NCBI RefSeq assembly: GCF_024207115.1
Contig: NZ_CP100128.1
Span: 2,852,001-2,916,000, forward strand
From: Chromobacterium sp. IIBBL 290-4
Lineage (GTDB): Bacteria > Pseudomonadota > Gammaproteobacteria > Burkholderiales > Chromobacteriaceae
Direction: 5' to 3'
DNA: 64,000 nucleotides
Below, piece by piece: positions 8,435-18,922 of the stretch (positions within the stretch are counted from its first letter, which is position 1; each line of letters begins with the position of its first letter). Below the pieces are notes generated by a model, which was not told the DNA's origin, made no database searches, and worked only from the letters and a program-made list of their open reading frames with translations. Made by a program: the position numbers and the translations under genes.

Positions 8435-9379
8435 TCATTCGTCCAGATCGCCATCGTAAGCCAGCAGGGCGGAATCCACCTCGCGCCGGTGCAGGTGGGG
8501 CGCGAACAGCTCGATGAAGGTGTAGGCGAAGCCACGCAGATAGGCGTCCTTGCGAATGCCGATCTTGGTGGTGGACGGGTCGAACAGGTGGCCGACGTCG
8601 ATGGATACCAGGTTTTGATCGCGCTCCGGCTCGAAGGCCATGCTGGCGATGATGCCTATGCCCAGGCCCAGCGAAACATAGGTCTTGATCACATCGGTGT
8701 CGATGGCGGTCAGCACCACATTGGGCGTCAGCCCCTGGTCGGAGAAGGCCTTGTTGATCTTGGAGCGGCCGGCGAAGGCAAAGTCGTAAGTGACGATCGG
8801 ATGATCGGCGATGTCGGCCAGCGTGATTTCGCGCCCCAGCTCCGTCAAGGGATGATTCTTGGGCACCACCACCGAGCGGTTCCACTCGTAGCAGGGCAGC
8901 ATCGCCAGTTCCTTGTACAGGGAAATGCCTTCGGTGGCGATGGCGAGATCGGCCTCGCCGGATACCACCATCTCGCAAATCTGGGTGGGACTGCCTTGCT
9001 TCAGCGACAGGCGCACTTTGGGATAGCGGCGCACGAATTCCGCGATGGCTTGCGGCAGCGCGTAACGGGCTTGGGTGTGGGTGGTGGCGATGGTGAGGGC
9101 GCCCTCGGATTCTCGGGAGAATTCATCGCCGACGCGCTTCAGGTTCTGTGCTTCGCGCAGGATGCGTTCAGAGATGCGCAGCACTTCCTTGCCGGGCTCG
9201 GATACCGACACCACGCGCTTGCCATTGCGGATGAATACCTGGATGCCCAGCTCGTCTTCCAGCAGGCGGATCTGCTTGGAAATGCCTGGTTGTGATGTGT
9301 GCAGTTTTTCAGCGGCCTCGGAGACATTCAATCCCTGCTTGGCCACTTCCACCAAATATCTGAGTTGTTGTAATTTCAT
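8435..9379 (-). CDS. cysB: LysR-type regulator of the CysB/Cbl type
   Basis: A 314-residue LysR-family regulator with an N-terminal winged helix-turn-helix (residues 1-60, KLHTSQPGISKQIRLLE) and a type-2 periplasmic-binding-protein effector domain (about 90-300). The sequence runs like CysB (MKLQQLRYLVEVAKQGLNVSEAAE). CysB binds O- or N-acetylserine and activates sulfate assimilation genes. The start MKLQQL at 9379 is where the family begins. It is divergent from cysH and its partners, with about 112 bases between, the usual layout of a regulator next to its target. Whether it is CysB or the close paralogue Cbl cannot be settled here. Confidence 0.87.
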   Translation of the reverse strand: MKLQQLRYLVEVAKQGLNVSEAAEKLHTSQPGISKQIRLLEDELGIQVFIRNGKRVVSVSEPGKEVLRISERILREAQNLKRVGDEFSRESEGALTIATTHTQARYALPQAIAEFVRRYPKVRLSLKQGSPTQICEMVVSGEADLAIATEGISLYKELAMLPCYEWNRSVVVPKNHPLTELGREITLADIADHPIVTYDFAFAGRSKINKAFSDQGLTPNVVLTAIDTDVIKTYVSLGLGIGIIASMAFEPERDQNLVSIDVGHLFDPSTTKIGIRKDAYLRGFAYTFIELFAPHLHRREVDSALLAYDGDLDE

Positions 9380-9491
9380 GTCAGGGGTCTGTCCTCTATA
9401 AAACCTGCAGTCATTAAATACTAACACAATATTCTTTTAGGTTTATAAGCCCTTTGATTAGGATAGGCTCGAACCATCCTCGGAGCGCTTG

Positions 9492-10196
9492 ATGAGCCTG
9501 GAGTCCAAATTGGCCGCCGCCACGGCCTTGCTGCAAACCATCGCCGATGAACATCCCGACGCCGTGCTGGCTAATAGCTACGGCGCCGAAGACATGGTGT
9601 TGACCGACCTGATCGCCAGGCTGAATTTGCCCTTGCAAAGCTTTAGCCTGGATACTGGCCGTCTGCCGGCGGAAACCTATGAGCTGATGCAGCAGGTGGC
9701 CGAGCGCTATCCCGGCCATCCGGTCAGGGTGTACTTCCCTGACACTGCCGCCACCGAGCAATATGTCAGCCTGCATGGCGTCAATGGCTTTTACCAAAGC
9801 GTGGAAGCGCGCAAGTCCTGTTGCGCCGTGCGCAAGCTGGAACCGCTGAAGCGCGCGCTGTCCGGACGCGCCGCCTGGATCACCGGCCTGCGCCGCCAGC
9901 AATCGCCGACGCGGCAGGATCTGGCCGAGCGGGAGTTCGACGCCGATAACGGCCTGCTGAAATTCAGCCCGCTGTTGGAGTGGACCGAAGCCGAGGTCTG
10001 GCAATATCTGCGTGAAAATGAAGTGCCTTATAACGCCTTGCACGACCGGCACTACCCATCCATAGGCTGCGCGCCCTGTACGCGGGCCATCAGCGTGGGC
10101 GAGGACATCCGCGCCGGCCGCTGGTGGTGGGAAAACCCGGAAACCAAGGAGTGCGGGCTGCATGCCAAGGCCAGCCCGCTCAAGCGCCCCGTCTGA
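9492..10196 (+). CDS. cysH: Thioredoxin-dependent adenylylsulfate (APS) reductase CysH, Fe-S type
   Basis: A 234-residue PAPS/APS reductase family enzyme that reduces activated sulfate to sulfite. It has the nucleotide-binding SYGAEDM loop, a KSCCAVRK pair, a GCAPCTR pair (CC...CxxC, the four ligands of a [4Fe-4S] cluster), and the C-terminal catalytic ECGLH. The Fe-S ligands mark it as the APS-using type rather than the cluster-free PAPS reductase of E. coli. ATG 9492 is preferred over the TTG just before it because GGAG (9482-9485) is correctly spaced. It is followed after 34 bases by the sulfite reductase gene and is probably under control of the divergent CysB-type regulator. Confidence 0.92.
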   Translation: MSLESKLAAATALLQTIADEHPDAVLANSYGAEDMVLTDLIARLNLPLQSFSLDTGRLPAETYELMQQVAERYPGHPVRVYFPDTAATEQYVSLHGVNGFYQSVEARKSCCAVRKLEPLKRALSGRAAWITGLRRQQSPTRQDLAEREFDADNGLLKFSPLLEWTEAEVWQYLRENEVPYNALHDRHYPSIGCAPCTRAISVGEDIRAGRWWWENPETKECGLHAKASPLKRPV

Positions 10197-10230
10197 CCCG
10201 CCGCCATCGGCTTATCTGCAGGAATCTAAA

Positions 10231-11889
10231 ATGTATCGATATGATGAAGTCGATCATCGCCTGGTGCGCGAGCGCGTCGACCAGTTCCGCGACCAGACCC
10301 GCCGTTTTCTGGCGGGAGAGCTGACCGAGGACGAATTCCGCCCTTTGCGGCTGATGAATGGCTTGTATGTGCAGCGCCACGCGCCCATGCTGCGGGTGGC
10401 CATACCCTATGGCCATTTGCGCAGCATCCAGCTGCGCAAGCTGGCCGATATCGCGCGCCGCTATGACAGGGGCTATGGCCATCTCACCACCCGGCAGAAT
10501 ATTCAATTCAACTGGCCGGAGCTGGCCAAGGTGCCGGACATTCTGGAAGAGCTGTCGACGGTGGAGATGCATGCGATCCAGACCTCCGGCAACTGCGTGC
10601 GCAACACCACGACCGACGCCTTCGCCGGCGTGGCGGCCGATGAGTTGTTCGATCCGCGGCCGTATTGCGAAATCATTCGCCAGTGGAGCACGCTGCATCC
10701 GGAATTCACCTTCCTGCCGCGCAAGTTCAAAATCGCCGTTTCGGGCAGCGTCGAAGACCGCGCTGCCACCATGGTTCACGACATCGGCCTGCATGTCAGC
10801 CGCAACGCGGCCGGCGAGTCCGGCTTCAAGGTGATCGTCGGCGGCGGCCTGGGCCGCACGCCGATGGTGGGCGAAGTGATACGCGAATTCCTGCCCCGCC
10901 AGCATCTGCTGACCTATCTGGACGCGGTGCTGCGGGTGTACAACCGCTTCGGCCGCCGCGACAACAAATACAAGGCGCGGATCAAGATTTTGGTCAAGGC
11001 CATGACGCGCGAAGGTTTCGCCGCCAAGGTGGAAGACGAATGGCTGCACCTGAAAGATGGCCCGGCCACGCTGCGCGAAGAAGATGTCGAGCACTACGCC
11101 AGCTTCTTCGGTGATCCGGAATATGCGGCCTTGGCCGATAATCCCGCGGAACTGACCGAGGCGTTGGCGGCAGACAAGGCCTTCGCCCGCTGGTATGAGC
11201 GCAATACCAAGCCTCATCGCCACCCGGGGTATCGTTCGGTGGTGCTGTCCCTGAAAGAAACCGGCGCGCCGCCCGGCGATATCGGCGCGGAGCAGATGGA
11301 AGCCGCCGCGGAGTGGGCGGATCGCTTCGGCTTTGGCGAACTGCGCGTGGCGCATGAGCAAAACCTGGTCTTGCCGGATGTGGCGCAAAAGGATTTGCAC
11401 GCCTTGTGGCTGGAGGCGCGCGCGCAAAGAATGGCTACGCCGAATATCGGCCTGTTGACCGACATCATCAGCTGTCCGGGCGGCGACTTCTGCGCGCTGG
11501 CCAATGCGCGTTCGATTCCGGTGGCCAACGCCATCCAGAAAACCTTTGACGATCTGGATTATTTGTACGATCTGGGCGATATCGCCTGTAATTTCTCAGG
11601 CTGCATGAACGCCTGCGGCCATCACCACATCGGCAACATCGGCATACTCGGCGTCGATAAGAATGGCGAGGAGTGGTATCAGATCACCTTGGGCGGCAGC
11701 CAGGGCAGCGATACCGCCATCGGCAAGGTGATCGGCCCGTCTTTCGCCCAGGCGGACGTGCCCGCGGCTTTCGCTAAAATCATGCAGGTCTACTTGGAGC
11801 GGCGTCTACTTGGCGAGCGCTTTATCGAAACGCTGCGCCGAGTGGGCGTGGAGCCTTTCAAGGAGAGGGTCTATGCCCCAGTTCATTAA
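10231..11889 (+). CDS. cysI: Nitrite/sulfite reductase hemoprotein (CysI/NirA type)
   Basis: A 552-residue sirohaem and [4Fe-4S] reductase that takes sulfite to sulfide with six electrons. Ferrodoxin-like half-domains occur in the order expected for the family, with the cluster ligands C415-x5-C421 (CPGGDFC) and C458-x3-C462 (SGCMNAC). TTRQNIQ and RNTTTDAF are the sirohaem-binding N-terminal segments. Its position between cysH and the DUF934 gene points to sulfite rather than nitrite as the substrate. There is no flavoprotein CysJ gene in the window, so the electron donor may be ferredoxin or a separate reductase. The start at 10231 (MYRYDEVDH) is set by homology. Confidence 0.88.
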   Translation: MYRYDEVDHRLVRERVDQFRDQTRRFLAGELTEDEFRPLRLMNGLYVQRHAPMLRVAIPYGHLRSIQLRKLADIARRYDRGYGHLTTRQNIQFNWPELAKVPDILEELSTVEMHAIQTSGNCVRNTTTDAFAGVAADELFDPRPYCEIIRQWSTLHPEFTFLPRKFKIAVSGSVEDRAATMVHDIGLHVSRNAAGESGFKVIVGGGLGRTPMVGEVIREFLPRQHLLTYLDAVLRVYNRFGRRDNKYKARIKILVKAMTREGFAAKVEDEWLHLKDGPATLREEDVEHYASFFGDPEYAALADNPAELTEALAADKAFARWYERNTKPHRHPGYRSVVLSLKETGAPPGDIGAEQMEAAAEWADRFGFGELRVAHEQNLVLPDVAQKDLHALWLEARAQRMATPNIGLLTDIISCPGGDFCALANARSIPVANAIQKTFDDLDYLYDLGDIACNFSGCMNACGHHHIGNIGILGVDKNGEEWYQITLGGSQGSDTAIGKVIGPSFAQADVPAAFAKIMQVYLERRLLGERFIETLRRVGVEPFKERVYAPVH

Positions 11890-12376
11890 GGATGGCCGCG
11901 TTCAGGCGGATGAGTGGCTTTTGTTGCGGCAGGATGAGCAAGGCGCGTTGCCGGATGCGCCGGTGGAGGCAAGGCTGATCGTGCCGATGGCCGCTTGGCT
12001 GGCGGATGCGTCCGGCTGGCAGTCGCGCGCGGGGCAGGTCGGCGTCTGGCTGGCGCCGGATGACGATCCCGCCGCATTGTCGCCTTACTTGGCGGTTTTG
12101 CCGGTCATCGCCATTGATTTTCCGGCCTTTACCGATGGACGGGGGTATAGCCAGGGACGGCTGTTGCGCGAACGTTATGGATTCTCTGGAGAACTTCGGG
12201 CGATAGGCGATGTCTGGTCTGATGTGATTCGGCCATTATGGCTGGTGGGTTTCGACGCATTCGCGATCAAAGACGGCAAAACTTGGGTTGGCGAGGATTG
12301 TTATAACACTTTTAGTGAAAACTATCAGGTGACATATCGCCAACCGGTCCCACTGTTTCGCCGACGCGTCACATGA
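11873..12376 (+). CDS. DUF934 protein linked to sulfite reductase
   Basis: A 167-residue protein of the DUF934 family, which is almost always encoded next to cysI/cysH in betaproteobacteria and is thought to serve sulfite reduction, perhaps as an electron-transfer or assembly partner. There are no cysteine clusters; the conserved DGRGYSQGRLLRERYGF segment (about 83-100) is the family hallmark. The ATG at 11873 overlaps the end of the sulfite reductase gene by 17 bases, so the two are translationally coupled. The biochemical role is not known. Confidence 0.85.
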   Translation: MPQFIKDGRVQADEWLLLRQDEQGALPDAPVEARLIVPMAAWLADASGWQSRAGQVGVWLAPDDDPAALSPYLAVLPVIAIDFPAFTDGRGYSQGRLLRERYGFSGELRAIGDVWSDVIRPLWLVGFDAFAIKDGKTWVGEDCYNTFSENYQVTYRQPVPLFRRRVT

Positions 12377-12472
12377 TGGTAATGTGTCGCGAGTGAGATA
12401 CAGTGATGAATAAAATTAGTGAAATGTGATGCATTTATGCAACGAAAGCAGGGGGTCGCGTTGCATAGCGTG

Positions 12473-12501
12473 TTGACACGGGGTTGCCGCATTTCTATAG
12501 T
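12473..12501 (+). promoter_or_regulatory. Sigma70 promoter of ompA-like gene
   Basis: -35 TTGACA (12473-12478), a 17-base spacer, and -10 TATAGT (12496-12501). A long (about 110-base) leader precedes the start codon. This near-consensus promoter suits a very abundant outer membrane protein. Confidence 0.8.
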
Positions 12502-12621
12502 GCGGGTTAACTGCATCAACACAGCATGTAGCCATCTCTGATGTTTGCAGTCAACTTGTTTCGCGTGGTCTTTGCGTCAGCCCGCATTGCTACCCATTTT
12601 ATAGATTGAAGAGGGAATAAC

Positions 12622-13308
12622 ATGACTAAACAGCTGAAACTGAGCGCACTGGTTGCCGCCCTGTTGGTTTCTGCTAGCGCTTTTGCTGCCAAACCGGGTT
12701 ATGCCGTTGACCAATCCACTGACGCAGTGACCCGCAATAGCTACGGCGAATGCTGGAAGACCACCTACTTCGACAAGGCCAAGGACGGCCTGGTTGAGTG
12801 TGGCGACCGCGAAGCCGCCAAGCCGGCTCCGGTAGTGGAAGCGCCGAAGACTGTTCTGGTTGCCCAGAAGGAAAAGGTTACCCTGTCCGCCAAGGTTCTG
12901 TTCGACTTCAACAAGACCGTGCTGCGTCCGGATGCCAAGAACGAACTGGATCCGCTGGTTGCCAAGCTGAAGGCCCACGCTGGCCAAGGCCACCTGAACG
13001 GCGTTGAAATCGACGGTTACACCGACTTCCTGGGTTCTGACAAGCTGAACAACGCTCTGTCCCAGAAGCGCGCTGACGCTGTGAAGGCTTACTTTGTTGA
13101 CGCTGGTGTGCCGGCTGAGAAGGTAACCGCCGTTGGCAAGGGCAAGGCTGAAGCCAAGATGACCGACGAGTGTAAGGCCAAGTTCCCGAAATACGTGAAG
13201 AACAAGAAGCAAAACGCCGAAATCAAGGCTTGCATCGAGTCTGATCGTCGCGTGGAACTGACCATCGACGCAGTCAAGGAAACCATGATCGAAAAGAAAG
13301 CCAACTAA
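12622..13308 (+). CDS. ompA: OmpA-family outer membrane protein
   Basis: A 228-residue secreted protein. A signal peptide (about 1-22, cleavage after ASAFA) is followed by a short N-terminal region of about 65 residues and a C-terminal OmpA/MotB peptidoglycan-binding domain (about 88-220), with LFDFNKTVLRPDAK, GYTDFLGSDKLN and LSQKRADAVKAYF. A full eight-stranded barrel is absent, as in the short OmpA-like proteins (Rmp/class 4) of Neisseriales; two Cys pairs may be disulfide bonded. It probably links the outer membrane to peptidoglycan and may partner porins. The codon choice is strongly biased to CTG/AAG/GCT, as expected of a highly expressed gene. Confidence 0.88.
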   Translation: MTKQLKLSALVAALLVSASAFAAKPGYAVDQSTDAVTRNSYGECWKTTYFDKAKDGLVECGDREAAKPAPVVEAPKTVLVAQKEKVTLSAKVLFDFNKTVLRPDAKNELDPLVAKLKAHAGQGHLNGVEIDGYTDFLGSDKLNNALSQKRADAVKAYFVDAGVPAEKVTAVGKGKAEAKMTDECKAKFPKYVKNKKQNAEIKACIESDRRVELTIDAVKETMIEKKAN

Positions 13309-13328
13309 GCTTTCCTTTCGCATGAAAG

Positions 13329-13356
13329 AGCCTCGCAGCGATGCGAGGCTTTTTTG
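13329..13356 (+). terminator. Terminator of ompA-like gene
   Basis: Stem AGCCTCGC / GCGAGGCT with an AGCGAT loop and a T6 tract. Confidence 0.85.
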
Positions 13357-13439
13357 TTTTTGGAGAGGCGGATAACGGCTGGACGCTATTGACCGTGCGC
13401 GGCTACAATCGAAGGTTTCAGGATGTGTGAAGACCGCAA

Positions 13440-14375
13440 ATGCAGGTATTTCTTGGGGATCCTAGCCGTTTCGGCCTGCCGGGCTGCGCGTTGACCATCG
13501 GCAATTTCGATGGCGTGCACCAGGGGCATAGACGCATGTTGCAGCGCTTGCGGCAGGAAGCCGCAGGCCGGGGCTTGCCGACCGCCGTGCTGACGTTCGA
13601 GCCGCATCCGCGCGAGTTCTTTTCCCGCGCCAATCCGCCCGCGCGCTTGTCCACCTTGCGCGACAAGCTGGTGGAGCTGGAGGAGTCGGGGCTGGTGGAT
13701 TACGTGTTCGTATTCCGCTTCAACCATAGCTTCTCGAAAATGACGGCGTCGGAATTCATCGAGCGAGTGCTGGTCAAGGATTTGAAAACGCGCTACCTGC
13801 TGATTGGCGATGATTTCCAGTTTGGCACGGCCAGGCAAGGGAATTTCGAGTTGCTGGCTTCCTGTCCGCATTTCGTCACCGAGGCGATGCCGTCGGTGCT
13901 GGTGCAGGGCGAGCGCGCTTCCAGCACCTTGGTGCGGCAAAAGCTGGCGGCCGGCGATCTGGAGGCGGCCAACGCTTTGCTGGGCGATATCTACCGCTTG
14001 TCCGGCAAGGTGATGCACGGCAAGAAGCTCGGGCGTACCATAGGCTTTCCCACGGCCAACATTCATTTGCCGCATTTGAAGCCGGCCTTGCAAGGCGTGT
14101 TCGTGGTGCAGGCGGATACGCCGTTCGGCCGTTTGGGCGGCGTGGCCAGCCTGGGTTTGAACCCGACGGTCAGCGATACGCCGGATTACAAGCTGGAAGT
14201 GCATTTGTTTGATTTTTCCGGCGATCTGTACGGCAAGCGGCTGACGGTGCGCTTCCTGAAAAAATTGCGCGATGAAGCGCGCTATGATGATTTGGCGACG
14301 TTGGTGGCGCAGATTGAACGCGACGCGGCCAGCGCCAAGACCTATTTGACAAGTTTGCAGCGAGAGCAGGCATGA
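13440..14375 (+). CDS. ribF: Bifunctional riboflavin kinase/FMN adenylyltransferase RibF
   Basis: A 311-residue enzyme that phosphorylates riboflavin to FMN and adenylylates FMN to FAD. The N-terminal FAD synthetase domain has the nucleotidyltransferase motif [11 protein letters not shown] (21-31) and the ISSTLVR-like ASSTLVRQ motif; the C-terminal flavokinase domain begins near 185 with [15 protein letters not shown]. The length is normal. Its stop overlaps the ileS start (ATGA), and the ribF-ileS-lspA-ispH order is widely conserved in proteobacteria. Confidence 0.94.
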   Translation: MQVFLGDPSRFGLPGCALTIGNFDGVHQGHRRMLQRLRQEAAGRGLPTAVLTFEPHPREFFSRANPPARLSTLRDKLVELEESGLVDYVFVFRFNHSFSKMTASEFIERVLVKDLKTRYLLIGDDFQFGTARQGNFELLASCPHFVTEAMPSVLVQGERASSTLVRQKLAAGDLEAANALLGDIYRLSGKVMHGKKLGRTIGFPTANIHLPHLKPALQGVFVVQADTPFGRLGGVASLGLNPTVSDTPDYKLEVHLFDFSGDLYGKRLTVRFLKKLRDEARYDDLATLVAQIERDAASAKTYLTSLQREQA

Positions 14376-17149
14376 GCATCGATTATCGTAAAACCGTAAA
14401 CCTGCTGGATACACCCTTCGCCATGCGCGGGGATCTGGCCAAACGCGAACCGGCCTGGGTCAAGAGCTGGCAAGAAGAGAAGCGCTACGAAAAGCTGCGC
14501 AAATTGTCGGCCGGCCGTCCCAAGTTCATCCTGCATGACGGCCCGCCGTACGCCAATAACGACATTCACCTTGGCCATGCGGTCAACAAGGTGTTGAAGG
14601 ACATCATCGTCCGCTCCAAGACGCTGGCCGGCTTCGACGCGCCTTACGTGCCGGGCTGGGACTGCCACGGCCTGCCGATCGAGCTGATGGTGGAAAAGCT
14701 GCATGGCAAGGACATCCCGGCGGCCAAGTTCCGCGAGCTGTGCCGCGAATACGCCAAGGAGCAGGTGGCGCGCCAGAAGAAGGGCTTCATCCGCCTGGGC
14801 GTGCTGGGCGATTGGGACAATCCCTATCTGACCATGGACTTCAAGACCGAGGCCGACATCGTCCGCACCCTCGGCAAGATCCATGAAAACGGCTATCTGA
14901 CCAAGGGCGAGAAGCCGGTGCACTGGTGCATCGAGTGCGGCTCGTCGCTGGCCGAAGCCGAAGTGGAATACGAAGACAAGGTGTCGCCGGCGATCGACGT
15001 CGGCTTCAAGGTGATCGACGCCGACAAGGCCAGCGCCGCCTTCGGCGCCGACGCGAATGGCGCGATGGCGGTGATCTGGACCACCACGCCGTGGACGCTG
15101 CCGGCCAACCAGGCGGTCGCCGCCGGCGCCAACCTGGATTACCAGTTGGTCGATACCCCCAAGGGCAAGCTGATCCTCGGCAAGGACCTGGTCGAGTCGG
15201 CGATGAAGCGCTACGGCGTGGAAGACTTCCGCGTGCTGGGCGAAGCCAAGGGCGAGGCGCTGGAGCTGATCCAGCTGCAACACCCGTTCTACAGCCGCCA
15301 AGTGCCGGTGATCCTGGGCGACCACGTCACCACCGACGCGGGCACCGGCCTGGTGCACACCGCGCCGGCTCACGGTCTGGAAGACTTCCAGGCCGGCCTG
15401 CAGTACAAGCTGCCGATCGCCAATCCGGTGGCCGATGACGGCCGCTACAAGAGCACGACCGAGATTTTCGCCGGCATGCTGGTATGGGACGCCAATCCGC
15501 GCGTGATCGAAACGCTGGAAGCACACGGCGCGCTGGTGCACAAGGCCAAGCTGGAGCACAGCTACCCGCACTGCTGGCGCCATAAAACGCCCATCATCTT
15601 CCGCGCCACGCCGCAATGGTTCATCAGCATGGACCGCCAGGCCAATGGCGGCGAGACGCTGCGCGAAATCAGCCAGCGCGCGGTGGACGCCACCGAGTTC
15701 TTCCCCGCCTGGGGCCGCGCCCGCCTGGACGCGATGATCAAGAACAGCCCCGACTGGTGCGTATCGCGCCAGCGCAACTGGGGCGTGCCGATGACCTTCT
15801 TCATCCACAAGGAGTCGGGCGAGCTGCATCCGCGCTCGGCGCAATTGCTGGAGGAAGTGGCGCTGCGCATCGAGCAGCAGGGCATCGAAGCCTGGTTCAG
15901 CCTGGACGCCAAGGAGCTGCTGGGCGACGAGGCCGAGCAATACCGCAAGCTGACCGACACGCTGGACGTATGGTTCGATTCCGGCGCCACCCACTTCGCG
16001 GTGCTGAAGCAGCGCCCGGAGCTGGCCTGGCCGGCTGATCTGTACCTGGAAGGCTCGGACCAGCACCGCGGCTGGTTCCAGTCGTCCTTGAAGACCGGCT
16101 GCGCCACCATCGGCCGCGCGCCGTACAAGCAATTGTTGACCCACGGCTTCACCGTGGACGACAAGGGCTACAAGATGTCCAAGTCCAAGGGCAACGGCAT
16201 CGATCCGGAAGAAATATGCGGCACGCTGGGCGCGGACATCCTGCGCTTGTGGGTGGCCAGCGCCGACTACTCCGGCGACATGTCGCTGTCGCAGGAAATC
16301 CTGAAGCGCACTACCGAGAGCTACCGCCGCCTGCGCAACACCATCCGTTTCCTGCTGGCCAATCTGTCGGACTTTGATCCGATCGAACACGCCGTGCCGG
16401 TGGCCAAGATGGTGGAGATGGACCAATACGCGCTGCTGCGCGCGCGCCAGGTGCAAGAGAAGGTCGTGGGCGAGCTTTACTCCCGCTACGCCTTCCACCA
16501 TGTGGTGCAGGAAGTGGTCGGCTATTGTTCCGAGGACTTGGGCGCCTTCTATCTGGACGTGATCAAGGACCGCCTGTACACCACCAAGGCCGACAGCCAC
16601 GCTCGCCGCAGCGCCCAGACCGCGCTCTATCACATCACCCGCAGCCTGTTGCTGATGGTGGCGCCTATCCTGTGCTTCACCGCCGACGAGGCCTGGAATG
16701 TGCTGGTGGATAGCGAAGAAGAGTCGACGCTGTATCACATCTGGCACGAATTCCCGGCGCAGGCCGCCGAGCGCGAGGATGCGCTGGCGATCAAGTGGCA
16801 AGCCATCCGCGAGCTGCGGGCCGCCGCCAACAAGCAGATCGAAGAGCTGCGCAGCGCCGACAAGCTGGGCTCCTCGCTGCAGGCTGAACTGGAGATCGCG
16901 GCCCCGGCCGAACTGGCCCGCGCTTTGCTGAGCCTGGGCGACGAGCTCAAGTTCGTGCTGATCGTGTCCAAGGTGGCGGTGAGCGAAGCGGCTGAACTGG
17001 CTATCCGCGTGACGCCGTCGACGCATGAGAAGTGCGATCGCTGCTGGCATTACCGCACCGACGTCGGCAGCCATGCCGGCCATGGCGCGGTGTGCGGCCG
17101 CTGCGTGGACAACCTTGACGGCCAGGGCGAGCAGCGCCTGCATGCCTGA
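14372..17149 (+). CDS. ileS: Isoleucyl-tRNA synthetase
   Basis: A 925-residue class I synthetase charging tRNA-Ile. HIGH-type motif HLGH at 66-69, the CP1 editing domain (about 200-400), KMSKS at 601-605, an anticodon-binding helical domain, and a C-terminal zinc ribbon with CDRC starting at C888 and a second CGRC pair. The bacterial-type sequence with the Zn ribbon matches IleRS1. It overlaps ribF by four bases and is followed by a GC-rich hairpin (17155-17177) with no T run, so transcription probably continues into lspA. Confidence 0.96.
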   Translation: MSIDYRKTVNLLDTPFAMRGDLAKREPAWVKSWQEEKRYEKLRKLSAGRPKFILHDGPPYANNDIHLGHAVNKVLKDIIVRSKTLAGFDAPYVPGWDCHGLPIELMVEKLHGKDIPAAKFRELCREYAKEQVARQKKGFIRLGVLGDWDNPYLTMDFKTEADIVRTLGKIHENGYLTKGEKPVHWCIECGSSLAEAEVEYEDKVSPAIDVGFKVIDADKASAAFGADANGAMAVIWTTTPWTLPANQAVAAGANLDYQLVDTPKGKLILGKDLVESAMKRYGVEDFRVLGEAKGEALELIQLQHPFYSRQVPVILGDHVTTDAGTGLVHTAPAHGLEDFQAGLQYKLPIANPVADDGRYKSTTEIFAGMLVWDANPRVIETLEAHGALVHKAKLEHSYPHCWRHKTPIIFRATPQWFISMDRQANGGETLREISQRAVDATEFFPAWGRARLDAMIKNSPDWCVSRQRNWGVPMTFFIHKESGELHPRSAQLLEEVALRIEQQGIEAWFSLDAKELLGDEAEQYRKLTDTLDVWFDSGATHFAVLKQRPELAWPADLYLEGSDQHRGWFQSSLKTGCATIGRAPYKQLLTHGFTVDDKGYKMSKSKGNGIDPEEICGTLGADILRLWVASADYSGDMSLSQEILKRTTESYRRLRNTIRFLLANLSDFDPIEHAVPVAKMVEMDQYALLRARQVQEKVVGELYSRYAFHHVVQEVVGYCSEDLGAFYLDVIKDRLYTTKADSHARRSAQTALYHITRSLLLMVAPILCFTADEAWNVLVDSEEESTLYHIWHEFPAQAAEREDALAIKWQAIRELRAAANKQIEELRSADKLGSSLQAELEIAAPAELARALLSLGDELKFVLIVSKVAVSEAAELAIRVTPSTHEKCDRCWHYRTDVGSHAGHGAVCGRCVDNLDGQGEQRLHA

Positions 17150-17197
17150 TCCATCCGGGGCCGCAAGGCGGCCCCGGTGTTGAATGGAAAGCTATAG

Positions 17198-17698
17198 ATG
17201 GATTCTGCAATGACGATGCCGGGCGCAGGGCGCTGGATGAAATGGTTTGTGCTGGCGGCCCTGGTGGTGGTGCTGGACCAGGTCAGCAAGCTGTATTTCA
17301 ACGGCAATTTCCAGTATGCGGAAGTGCGTTCGGTGATAGAGGGCTTTTTCAGCTTCACCTTGATTTACAATTCCGGCGCAGCCTTCAGTTTTCTGCACGA
17401 TGCGGGCGGTTGGCAAAAGTATTTATTCACCTTGCTGGCCTTTGCCGTGTCGGGCTGGCTGGGCTGGAACATCGTCAAGGGGCGCTTTAGCGGCCTGATG
17501 AATCTGGCCGCCGCCTTCATCATCGGCGGCGCGCTGGGCAATGTGATAGACCGTTTGGCCTATGGCCATGTGATCGACTTCATCATGGTGCACTACTACA
17601 ACCAGTGGTACTACCCGGCTTTTAATCTTGCGGATTCCTTCATCTGCGTCGGCGCGGCGCTGATGGTGCTGGACAGCCTGAAAAAGCCGACGCCTTGA
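17198..17698 (+). CDS. lspA: Lipoprotein signal peptidase (signal peptidase II)
   Basis: A 166-residue inner-membrane aspartic protease with four transmembrane segments that cleaves the signal peptide of prolipoproteins after diacylglyceryl transfer to the lipobox Cys. The catalytic aspartates are D127 (GHVIDFI) and D146 (FNLADSF), 19 residues apart as in the structurally solved enzyme; the GNVIDR motif is at 114-119. Substrates in this window include BamB, BamC, the phosphoesterase at 56159 and several small lipoproteins. It is part of the ribF-ileS-lspA-ispH cluster. Confidence 0.95.
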   Translation: MDSAMTMPGAGRWMKWFVLAALVVVLDQVSKLYFNGNFQYAEVRSVIEGFFSFTLIYNSGAAFSFLHDAGGWQKYLFTLLAFAVSGWLGWNIVKGRFSGLMNLAAAFIIGGALGNVIDRLAYGHVIDFIMVHYYNQWYYPAFNLADSFICVGAALMVLDSLKKPTP

Positions 17699-17722
17699 GC
17701 GGACGGTGATTGGATTCAAAGC

Positions 17723-17745
17723 AATGGCCCGCGGCGCGGGCCATT
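17723..17745 (+). other. GC-rich hairpin between lspA and ispH
   Basis: Perfect 10-bp stem AATGGCCCGC / GCGGGCCATT with a GGC loop. There is no following T run, so it is more likely an mRNA-stabilising or processing element, or a weak attenuator, than a full terminator. Confidence 0.45.
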
Positions 17746-17790
17746 CGTGCATGCGCAGGGCAAAACCCTGGACAGATTAAGGAAATACAG

Positions 17791-18720
17791 ATGACGAAGA
17801 CCATCATGCTTGCCAACCCGCGCGGCTTCTGCGCCGGCGTGGATAGGGCCATCGCCATCGTCGAGCGCGCCATCGAGCTATACGGCGCGCCCATCTATGT
17901 CCGCCATGAAGTGGTGCACAACCGCTTTGTGGTGGAAGACCTGCGCAATAAGGGCGCGGTGTTCATCGAAGAGCTGAAGGACGTGCCGGCCGGCAGCACG
18001 CTGGTCTATTCCGCCCATGGCGTGCCCTTGTCGGTGCGCGCCGAGGCGGAGGCGTTGGGATTGAACGTGTTCGACGCCACCTGTCCGCTGGTCACCAAGG
18101 TGCATGTCGAGGTGAAGCGGATGAACAAGGCCGGCATGGAAATCGTCATGATCGGCCATGCGGGCCATCCCGAGGTGGAAGGCACCATGGGGCAGGTCGG
18201 TTCCGGCATGTATCTGGTGCAGACCGTGGACGACGTGGCGACGCTGGAGGTGAGGCATCCGGAACAGCTGTCCTATGTCAGCCAAACGACTTTGTCGGTT
18301 GATGAGACGCGCGACATCATCGCCGCGCTCAAGGAGCGCTTTCCGGCCATTCATAGCCCCAAGAAAGACGATATCTGCTACGCCACGCAGAACCGCCAGG
18401 ATGCGGTGAAGCAGTTGGCTGAGCAGTGCGATATCGTGGTGGTGGTCGGCTCGCCCAATAGCTCGAACTCCAACCGCCTGCGCGAAGTGGCGGCGTTGAA
18501 GGGCGTGGACGCCTATATGGTGGACCAGGCCGAATTATTGGAACCGGACTGGTTCGTCGGCAAGACCCGTGTCGGGGTGACGGCCGGCGCCAGCGCGCCG
18601 GAGGTGCTGGTGCAGGCGGTGATCGATCGCATCAAGGCATTCGATGTCAGCCATGTGACGGAATTGCCCGGCGTGGAAGAGAATACGGTCTTCGCTTTGC
18701 CGCCGGCGCTGCGCTCCTGA
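17791..18720 (+). CDS. ispH: 4-hydroxy-3-methylbut-2-enyl diphosphate reductase IspH
   Basis: A 309-residue Fe-S enzyme for the last step of the MEP isoprenoid pathway, making IPP and DMAPP. The three cluster cysteines are C14 (RGFCAGV), C98 (DATCPLV) and C196 (DDICYAT), with the catalytic glutamate E128 in HPEVEGT. The start at 17791 fits both the family N-terminus and the AAGGAAA ribosome site. The preceding pathway enzyme, IspG, is encoded at 42230-43513. Confidence 0.95.
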   Translation: MTKTIMLANPRGFCAGVDRAIAIVERAIELYGAPIYVRHEVVHNRFVVEDLRNKGAVFIEELKDVPAGSTLVYSAHGVPLSVRAEAEALGLNVFDATCPLVTKVHVEVKRMNKAGMEIVMIGHAGHPEVEGTMGQVGSGMYLVQTVDDVATLEVRHPEQLSYVSQTTLSVDETRDIIAALKERFPAIHSPKKDDICYATQNRQDAVKQLAEQCDIVVVVGSPNSSNSNRLREVAALKGVDAYMVDQAELLEPDWFVGKTRVGVTAGASAPEVLVQAVIDRIKAFDVSHVTELPGVEENTVFALPPALRS

Positions 18721-18922
18721 GCAGAGCGCCGTGACGTGAACAGGCCGCCCGTTTGAGGCGGCCTTTGCGTATGCGCAGAGTGTTGGCGCGGACCATGGGG
18801 CGAGGAGCGCGCGGCAAGGCTAAAGGGGGCCATTTACAGGGTGGGATTGTTTGAATAGGATAATGGAATAAGGCAAGACTGCGTGCGCCGACGCCAATCT
18901 TTTTCCATAGGATGAACACCAT

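Noticed and set aside
10231..11889. Calling the sirohaem protein an assimilatory nitrite reductase
   Set aside because: Motifs do not separate the two, but the neighbours (cysH, DUF934, CysB-type regulator) fit sulfite; no nitrate genes are near.
14342..17143. A 933-codon open frame antisense to ileS
   Set aside because: It lies exactly opposite a certain IleRS gene; the high GC and codon bias of that gene leave stop-free antisense frames. The product is His/Gln/Arg/Ala-biased with no recognisable domain.
17155..17177. GC-rich hairpin after ileS as a terminator
   Set aside because: No T run follows, and lspA begins only 20 bases further on in a conserved cluster.
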